From NCBI RefSeq assembly GCF_003387475.1, contig NZ_QUNO01000020.1:124001-188000 (forward strand): a stretch of 64,000 nt of DNA. The letters run 5' to 3'. The translations under genes were made by a program, and so were the position numbers. Shown piece by piece: positions 58,718 to 64,000 of the stretch. The notes under the pieces were generated by a model that ran no database searches, was not told where the DNA came from, and worked only from the letters and a program-made list of their open reading frames with translations. The first letter of the stretch is position 1, and every line of letters begins with the position of its first letter. Source of the DNA: Kutzneria buriramensis (lineage in GTDB: Bacteria; Actinomycetota; Actinomycetes; Mycobacteriales; Pseudonocardiaceae).

Positions 58718-59342
58718 ATCCCGGCAGCACGTCCCGGAGGTCGACCGACACGGGCGGCGGCAGCGGCTCCGTGTGCTCGGCGCGGAACGAGCTGAGCAGG
58801 TAGGCGACCAGCCGCCGCGACGCGGCCAGCGCGGTCTCCGGCGAGTCGGCGACGATGCCGTTGTTGGCCATCAGCACCAGGGTCAGGTCCTCGGGCACGA
58901 AATCGGCACGAAGATGGCCGGCGGACTTGGCGCGGTCGACGAGTTCGGCGATGCCGCGAACGGCGCGGGCGTGCTGCCGGTGGACGTCGACGATGTCCGG
59001 GAAGGCCGACAGGATCGCCGCGCTGAAGCCGCGGTCGACGGCCTGCATCGCACACACCTGCTCGACCGCGGTGCACAGGCCGCGCCACGGGTCGGGATCG
59101 GCGATCGCCGCGTCCAGGGTCACGAAGCAGGCCTCGAACTGGTCCTCGAACACCGCTGTGACCAGGGATTCCTTGGTGGGGAAGCGGCGGTACAGGGTGG
59201 CCACGCCGACCCCGGCGCGGCGGGCGACGGTGGCCATCTGCACGTCGAGGCCGCGCTCCGCGAACAGGTCCCGGGCGACGGCGAGGATCCGGTCGCGGTT
59301 CGCCGCGGCGTCCGAGCGCAGGTGAGACGGGTCGGCGCGCAT
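58656..59342 (-). CDS. TetR family repressor
   Basis: 228 residues from the ATG at 59342 (a GTG at 59351 is possible). HTH: VARDLFAERGLDVQMATVAR, GVGVATLYRRFPTKESLVTA. The C-terminal domain has TetR_C helices, and a Pro/Ser-rich tail extends past residue 200 antisense to the acetyltransferase gene. The AAGTGGA/TCCACTT inverted repeat at 59360-59381 lies just upstream, between this gene and the divergent DUF385 gene, and is its likely operator. Confidence 0.88.
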   Translation of the reverse strand: MRADPSHLRSDAAANRDRILAVARDLFAERGLDVQMATVARRAGVGVATLYRRFPTKESLVTAVFEDQFEACFVTLDAAIADPDPWRGLCTAVEQVCAMQAVDRGFSAAILSAFPDIVDVHRQHARAVRGIAELVDRAKSAGHLRADFVPEDLTLVLMANNGIVADSPETALAASRRLVAYLLSSFRAEHTEPLPPPVSVDLRDVLPGFSASRTSSPASPASRPSPGP

Positions 59343-59359
59343 GTCTCTCACTTTAGGTC

Positions 59360-59381
59360 AAGTGGACGGGGTGCTCCACTT
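59360..59381. promoter_or_regulatory. TetR operator AAGTGGA-N8-TCCACTT
   Basis: Perfect 7-nt arms (59360-59366 and 59375-59381) between divergent tetR and DUF385 genes, overlapping where both promoters should be. Confidence 0.6.
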
Positions 59382-59418
59382 CCGGTGCTACGTTTTTCTC
59401 AGCAGCGGAGGAGGAAAG

Positions 59419-59766
59419 ATGAGGGTGCAGGAAAGCTCGGTCGCGCGTTATGTCGACGGTTTCAACCGCCGGTTGGACAATCTGCGCACGTCACGCCTGC
59501 TGGGCCCGTGGCTGAGCCGCCATCTCACGGTTGTCAGCTACACCGGCCGCCGATCGGGTCGCACGTTCAGCACGCCGGTCGGCTATCGGCGCAAGGGCGA
59601 CGCCGTCACCATCGCGGTGATGATGCCCGACATCAAGAACTGGTGGCGCAACTTCACTGGCGACGGCGGCCCGCTCACGCTGGACCTTCCCGGCGGGCAG
59701 CGGACCGGGCACGCCGTCGCGCGGCGCACGGCGAAGAATCGGGTGACGATCACCGTCGCGCTGTGA
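59419..59766 (+). CDS. DUF385 / Ddn-like nitroreductase family protein
   Basis: 115 residues, ATG with strong GGAGGAGGAAAG. Split-barrel F420-dependent reductase family: RLLGPWLSRHLTVVSYTGRRSG, RTFSTPVGYRRKGDAVTIAV, NWWRNFTGDGGPLTL and GHAVARRTAKN. It is slightly shorter than Ddn. It probably binds F420H2 and is controlled by the divergent TetR. The target is unknown. Confidence 0.82.
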   Translation: MRVQESSVARYVDGFNRRLDNLRTSRLLGPWLSRHLTVVSYTGRRSGRTFSTPVGYRRKGDAVTIAVMMPDIKNWWRNFTGDGGPLTLDLPGGQRTGHAVARRTAKNRVTITVAL

Positions 59767-59769
59767 GCG

Positions 59770-60957
59770 TCACTTTCCGCCCCAGGTCTGAGGGAATCCC
59801 GGCATCTTCTGGCAGCCGCAGGTGGAATAGAACAGCGGCGGCATCCCGGGCGTGATGAACTGCGACAGGTTGTCCTTGGTGATCACCGGCTGCGGCAGCA
59901 CCCATTCCTTGGGCACCTGCTTGCCGGACAGGATGTCGACGGCGGCGATCACCGCGGTCCGCCACTCGTAGACCGGATACGTGGGGGCGATGGCGTTCAG
60001 GCCGTCCTTCTGCCACAGCTCCAGGAAGTCCTGCTCGTCCTCGCCGTCGATCGGCGGCACCTTCCTGCCCGCGTCCTGGAACGCCTCCACGGCGGCGACG
60101 GTGGTCGCGCCGGCGTCCATCCACACGGCGTCCAGGCCGCCGAACCGGTCGATGTAGTCGGACACGATGGTCTTGGTCTTGGCGGGGTCGCCGTCGGTGA
60201 ACTCGACGCCGACGACGTTGTCGCCGGCCTTCTGGAACACGGACTTCGCGGCGGCCCACCGGTTCTCGAGGGTGTCGACGCCGGGCAGGATGCGCAGCGC
60301 GAGCACCTTGCCGCCCTTGGGGATGCGCTGCGACTCGAACTCGGCCGCGGCGGCACCGAACGCGTAGCCGCCGATGGGGTGCACCACCGAGACCGGGCAG
60401 GTGGTGTTGACGCCGCGGTCGAAGACGACGACCGGAATGCCGCTCTGGCACGCCTTGGTGACGGCGGGGGTGAGCGCGTCGGTGGTGTTCGGCGAGATGA
60501 TCAGCGCGTCGCAGTTGCGGGTCTGGAGGTCGGCGATGTCGGAGATCTGCTTGTCGTCCTTGCCCTGCGCGTCGTCGACGGTGAAGTCGCCGATCTCCGG
60601 GTGCAGCGCCACCTCGGCCTTCATGGTGGTCAGTCCGGTCACCCGCCACGGGTTGCTGACGCTGGCGTTGGAGAAGCACAGGTGCCACTTGGGGTTCTTC
60701 TTGTACTTCGTGGTGTCCACATAGGACGCATCGATGGTCTGCAACCACGGCGTCGAGGGATCGCCCTGGGCCGTCTCGGTCCGCTGCTTCAGCTCGCGGT
60801 CGAAGTCGGCCTGGTTGTAGAACTTGGACTGGCTCGCGTCCGTCGGGGTGGCGGACGAGCTGGGGCCGGCCGCGCCGGTCGGCTTGGTCGAGGTGCACGC
60901 GGCGATCGCGAGCACCGCTGCCGCGATCGCGATGCCGGGCAACACCTTGCGGGACAT
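59770..60957 (-). CDS. Sugar ABC transporter substrate-binding lipoprotein
   Basis: 395 residues. Signal peptide with lipobox LAIAAC (Cys21) and an S/T/P-rich linker. The periplasmic binding protein type 1 fold (RbsB-like) is recognisable: WHLCFSNASVSNPWRVTGLT, DLQTRNCDALIISPNTTDAL, GIPVVVFDRGVNT, HPIGGYAFGAAAAEF, DAVWMDAGATTVAAVEAF. A C-terminal CGCQ motif is unusual. It binds a sugar or related ligand outside the cell and feeds the two permeases. ATG with GGAAGGAG. It is the last gene of the operon. Confidence 0.9.
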   Translation of the reverse strand: MSRKVLPGIAIAAAVLAIAACTSTKPTGAAGPSSSATPTDASQSKFYNQADFDRELKQRTETAQGDPSTPWLQTIDASYVDTTKYKKNPKWHLCFSNASVSNPWRVTGLTTMKAEVALHPEIGDFTVDDAQGKDDKQISDIADLQTRNCDALIISPNTTDALTPAVTKACQSGIPVVVFDRGVNTTCPVSVVHPIGGYAFGAAAAEFESQRIPKGGKVLALRILPGVDTLENRWAAAKSVFQKAGDNVVGVEFTDGDPAKTKTIVSDYIDRFGGLDAVWMDAGATTVAAVEAFQDAGRKVPPIDGEDEQDFLELWQKDGLNAIAPTYPVYEWRTAVIAAVDILSGKQVPKEWVLPQPVITKDNLSQFITPGMPPLFYSTCGCQKMPGFPQTWGGK

Positions 60958-60972
60958 GGCATCTCCTTCCGG

Positions 60973-61920
60973 TCACCGATTGCTTCGGAGTCGGTAGGCG
61001 GCGAAGGCCACCGCCGCGACGATGAGCAGGCCCTGCACGGTGTCGCGCAGCGGCGCCGCCATGCCGAGCAGGTTGAGCAGGGTGAACATGGCCTGCAGCG
61101 CGAACGCGCCGCCCAGCGCCGCGCCGATGCCGCCGCGGCCGCCGCCGAGGACCGCACCGCCGAGCACGACCGCCGAGATGGACTGGAAGTCGTAGCCCTG
61201 GCCGGCGTTGGCGGACAGCCCGGCGAAGCCGGCCAGCAGGATCGCGGACACGGCGGCGAGCAGGCCGGACAGCACGAAACTGGTGACGCGGATCCGCCGC
61301 ACCGCCACGCCGGACAGCTCGGCGGCGCGGGTGCCGCCGCCGGTGGCGAACACCTGGTGGCCGAACCTGCTGCGGTGCAACAGGAAGTACGCGGCGACGG
61401 CGATCGCCAGCAGGATGACGACCGCGTACGGGACCGGGCCGATGTCCTCCCGGCCGTACTGACGGAAGTTCTCCGCGAGCGCCCCGGTCGGCGAGCCGCC
61501 GGTCCAGAGGAAAACCGCGCCGCCCAGCACCAGCATCATGCCGAGCGTGGTGATGAATGACGGCACCCGGAGCATGGTGGTGATCAGGCCGTTCACCACG
61601 CCCACCACGACGCCGAAACCCAGTACCAGCAGGATGATCCACCACGTTCGGGACGGATCGCCCTCGCCGAGGCGGGCCGCCGCCACCACGCAGGCCGTGA
61701 TCAGCGCGCCGACGGAGAGATCCAGTTCGCCGGAGATGACGACGAAGAGCTGGCCGAGGGCGAGCACCGCGAGCGGGGCGGAGCGCTTGACGAAGGCCAG
61801 CAGCGTCGGCGGGTCGGCGAAGGTGGGGTCGCGCCAGACGATGCCGACCAGCACGAGGACCAGGACGACCCAGATCGGGGCGATCCGGCGCAGCCGGGCG
61901 GCGGTGGTCGCGGCGGTCAT
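60973..61920 (-). CDS. Ribose-type ABC transporter permease 2
   Basis: 315 residues, about eight to ten membrane helices of the RbsC/BPD_transp_2 family: FVVISGELDLSVGALI, VVNGLITTMLRVPSFITTLG, FGHQVFATGGGTRAAELSGV, and QSISAVVLGGAVLGGGRGGI. Its ATG overlaps the stop of permease 1 (ATGA), so the two are coupled. It forms a heterodimer with it. Confidence 0.92.
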   Translation of the reverse strand: MTAATTAARLRRIAPIWVVLVLVLVGIVWRDPTFADPPTLLAFVKRSAPLAVLALGQLFVVISGELDLSVGALITACVVAAARLGEGDPSRTWWIILLVLGFGVVVGVVNGLITTMLRVPSFITTLGMMLVLGGAVFLWTGGSPTGALAENFRQYGREDIGPVPYAVVILLAIAVAAYFLLHRSRFGHQVFATGGGTRAAELSGVAVRRIRVTSFVLSGLLAAVSAILLAGFAGLSANAGQGYDFQSISAVVLGGAVLGGGRGGIGAALGGAFALQAMFTLLNLLGMAAPLRDTVQGLLIVAAVAFAAYRLRSNR

Positions 61921-62873
61921 GACTGCTCCCGGAACGCGTAGAGCGCCACCGCGCCGATGATGATCACGCCGCGGACCAGGGTCTGCACGAAGGCGTTGGC
62001 CTGGAACTGGTTGAACACGCTGTCCAGGACGGCCAGCATCAGCACCGCCGCGATGGTCCCGAGCAGCCGCCCGCGGCCGCCGGCCAGGGCGGTGCCGCCG
62101 AGGACTACCGCGGCGATGGACTCCAGGTCGTAGCCGCCGTCGGGGCCAACCCACGGCGCCCCGGCACCAAGGCGACTGGCCAGGAACACGCCGCTCGCCG
62201 CCGCGCACACCCCGGCCAGCACGTGGGCCACCAGCACGACCCGTCCGGTACGGATGCCGGATGCCCGAGCGGCCTCGATGTTGCCGCCGACGGCGTACAC
62301 GTGATATCCGAACCTGGTGCGGTGCAACAGGAGCCACGCCCCGGCCACGACCGCGGCGAGCAGGAACAAGCTCACGGGCACGCCGGCGACGGCGTCGTAG
62401 CCGAGGGCCTGGAACTCGTCGGGCACCGCCCCGGCGAAATTGTCGAACAGTGCGTTGAGGATACCCCGTACCACCAGGGACATTCCTAGCGTGGCGATGA
62501 ACGGGTTCACCCGCAGCCCGACGATGACGGCCCCGTTGCCCAGGCCGATCACCGCGCCGACGCCCAGCGCGGCGGCGAGGCCGAGCGGGATGTCGGCGGC
62601 GCTGCCGTTCATCACGACCGACGCCGTGACGGCGGAGACGCTGACGACGTAGGCGACGGACAGGTCGAGGGAGCCGGCGAGGACGACCAGGCTCTGGCCG
62701 ACGGCGACCAGCCCCAGCGCCACCGAGGACTGCGCGATGTTCTGGAGGTTGGGCAGCGCGACGAAGTTGCCGCCGTCGAGCGCGACGACCAGCCAGGCGA
62801 CGCCGAACAGGAGCACCAGCACCAGCCAGACCGGCCGGCTGGAACCGACGTGGCGGTGCGCGGCGGCGGTCAT
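61917..62873 (-). CDS. Ribose-type ABC transporter permease 1
   Basis: 318 residues of the same RbsC-like family: LVVLAGSLDLSVAYVVSVSA, VIVGLRVNPFIATLGMSLVV, YHVYAVGGNIEAARASGI, LESIAAVVLGGTALAGGRGRL. The start ATG at 62873 overlaps the ATPase stop (ATGA). Together with permease 2 it makes an asymmetric pore. Confidence 0.92.
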   Translation of the reverse strand: MTAAAHRHVGSSRPVWLVLVLLFGVAWLVVALDGGNFVALPNLQNIAQSSVALGLVAVGQSLVVLAGSLDLSVAYVVSVSAVTASVVMNGSAADIPLGLAAALGVGAVIGLGNGAVIVGLRVNPFIATLGMSLVVRGILNALFDNFAGAVPDEFQALGYDAVAGVPVSLFLLAAVVAGAWLLLHRTRFGYHVYAVGGNIEAARASGIRTGRVVLVAHVLAGVCAAASGVFLASRLGAGAPWVGPDGGYDLESIAAVVLGGTALAGGRGRLLGTIAAVLMLAVLDSVFNQFQANAFVQTLVRGVIIIGAVALYAFREQS

Positions 62874-64000
62874 GCGGGCACCGCCAGGGCCATGATCTCC
62901 GGCTCGCCGGCGCCGGCCGGCAGGTGGCCGGCGATCCGGCCGTCGCGCATGACCAGGATCCGGTCGCTCATGCCGATGATCTCCGGCAGCTCGGACGAGA
63001 TCATCAGGATGGCGGCGCCGTCGGCGGCGAGTTGCCGCATGAGGTCGTGGATGCCGGCCTTGGCGCCGATGTCGACGCCGCGGGTGGGCTCGTCGAACAG
63101 GTACACCCTGGCGTCGGTGGCGAGCCACTTGACCAGCACGACCTTCTGCTGGTTGCCGCCGGACAGCAGCCGGCTCTCCCGATGCAGGGCCTCGGGACGG
63201 AGCCCGACCTTGACCGCCAGTTCGACGAGCGCGGCGACGGCGGCGGAGGCGACGCGGCCGCCGAGGGCGCGGGCGGCCAGCAGTCCGTTGTCACGGGCGG
63301 GCAGCGGCAGCGCGAGGCCCTCGGCCTTGCGATCGGCGGTGAGCAGGCCGATGCCGGCCCGGATGGCGGCTCGCGGCGAGGTCAATCGCCTGGTGGAGCC
63401 GTCGATCTGGACGGTGCCCCGGGTGAACGGCTGCACCCCGAACAGGGCCCTGGCGAGCTCGGAGCGGCCGGAGCCGTCGAGGCCGGCCAGCCCGACGATG
63501 TCGCCGGCGCGAAGCGCGAGGTCGATGTCGTGCACGGCGTCGTTGCCGCCGCCGCTGACCTGGAGCCGCACGGGGCCCTTGCCGGGATCGGTTGCGCGGT
63601 CGGGGAAGTAGTGGTTGGACAGCTCCCGGCCGACCATCATCCGGACGAGGTCGGCGGGCGTGATCGACTTGATGTCGACGGTGTCCACCACCCGGCCGTC
63701 CTTGAGCACAGTGACCCGGTCGGCCAGCTGGAAGACTTCCGACAGCCGGTGCGAGATGTAGACTACGGTCAGTCCGCGGTGGACCATCGCGCGCAGCCGG
63801 GCGAACAGGGCGTCCACCTCGTGCGGGGCGAGGGCGGCGGTCGGCTCGTCGAGCACGAGGATCCGCGGTCGGTGCACCAGGGCCTTGGTGATCTCGACGT
63901 TCTGCTGCTGGGCCACGGAAAGCCGCCGCACGAGCGAATGCGGCGACACATTGTCCACACCGGACTCGGCCAACAGTGTTGCGGTGCGGGAGATCATCGC
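62870..64000 (-). CDS. Sugar ABC transporter ATPase (two-domain), 5' end outside window
   Basis: At least 375 residues are present; the N-terminal Walker A of the first domain is beyond position 64000. What is left of domain 1 has the signature RLSVAQQQNVEITKAL, Walker B ILVLDEPTAAL and switch YISHRLSEVF. Domain 2 has a degenerate Walker A region GLDGSGRSELARALF, signature LSGGNQQKVVLVKWL, Walker B VYLFDEPTRGVD and MISSELPEIIGM. This is the RbsA/MglA layout. Genes run ATPase, permease 1, permease 2, binding protein. Confidence 0.93.
   Translation of the reverse strand, partial: AMISRTATLLAESGVDNVSPHSLVRRLSVAQQQNVEITKALVHRPRILVLDEPTAALAPHEVDALFARLRAMVHRGLTVVYISHRLSEVFQLADRVTVLKDGRVVDTVDIKSITPADLVRMMVGRELSNHYFPDRATDPGKGPVRLQVSGGGNDAVHDIDLALRAGDIVGLAGLDGSGRSELARALFGVQPFTRGTVQIDGSTRRLTSPRAAIRAGIGLLTADRKAEGLALPLPARDNGLLAARALGGRVASAAVAALVELAVKVGLRPEALHRESRLLSGGNQQKVVLVKWLATDARVYLFDEPTRGVDIGAKAGIHDLMRQLAADGAAILMISSELPEIIGMSDRILVMRDGRIAGHLPAGAGEPEIMALAVPA

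Overview
The window is GC-rich throughout, with dense, overlapping genes, many GTG starts and the repertoire of a soil actinomycete: LAL-type LuxR regulators, FCD-type GntR regulators, an F420-type LLM oxidoreductase, a Ddn-like DUF385 protein, a DUF222/HNH gene and a membrane kinase-fold protein. The best inference is a filamentous member of the Pseudonocardiales (Kutzneria or Amycolatopsis-like). This rests on gene content only. There are no rRNA or tRNA genes, no prophage module, no CRISPR array and no classical transposase. It reads as a chromosomal accessory region built from small catabolic, regulatory and envelope modules.

Layout. 1-10.8 kb: the tail of a secreted hydrolase, a PhzF-like isomerase, a TetR-controlled quinone oxidoreductase with two matching operators, a hydrolase/beta-propeller pair, a kinase-fold lectin receptor lacking two catalytic residues, a patatin/holin-like pair, and a DUF2848 protein divergent from an organic-acid symporter. 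10.7-13.4 kb: a VanY-type lipoprotein, a MurC paralogue with an altered catalytic motif and a degenerate TrpC-like protein translationally coupled to it. 13.7-16.6 kb: two consecutive membrane sensors and one response regulator. 16.5-24.1 kb: a monooxygenase, a GNAT, a BNR-repeat secreted protein, regulators, a headless discoidin-domain remnant and a secreted cupin. 24.1-26.1 kb: a DUF222/HNH endonuclease gene bracketed by two 120-nt hairpins that are inverted copies of each other, preceded by a degenerate T/G-rich tandem array; this is the strongest candidate for an undescribed element.

29.2-42.9 kb is an aromatic-acid region. A FUSC exporter lies divergent from an aldehyde dehydrogenase, followed by LAL and AraC regulators. 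Then comes what looks like a complete gallate route: a type I (VOC-fold) extradiol dioxygenase, a PrpF/GalD-like tautomerase and a GalC/LigK-like aldolase on one strand, with an MFS aromatic-acid transporter and a GalB/LigJ-like hydratase on the other. A GntR regulator lies between the two arms next to a palindromic operator. The aldolase gene is flanked by two tandem-repeat arrays, one of them a 34-bp minisatellite with seven identical units.

43.2-50.1 kb: an ABC exporter divergent from an OmpR/histidine-kinase pair, then a LigD-type primase-polymerase domain protein and a DinB protein. 50.4-59.8 kb: a substrate-binding/VWA protein, TetR/hydrolase units with clear operators, an ATPase beside an SCO5389-like protein, an undecaprenyl-diphosphatase behind a BlaI/MecI-like operator, and small acetyltransferase and hypothetical genes. 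59.8-64 kb: a ribose-type ABC sugar uptake operon (binding protein, two permeases, ATPase) whose ATPase runs off the window.
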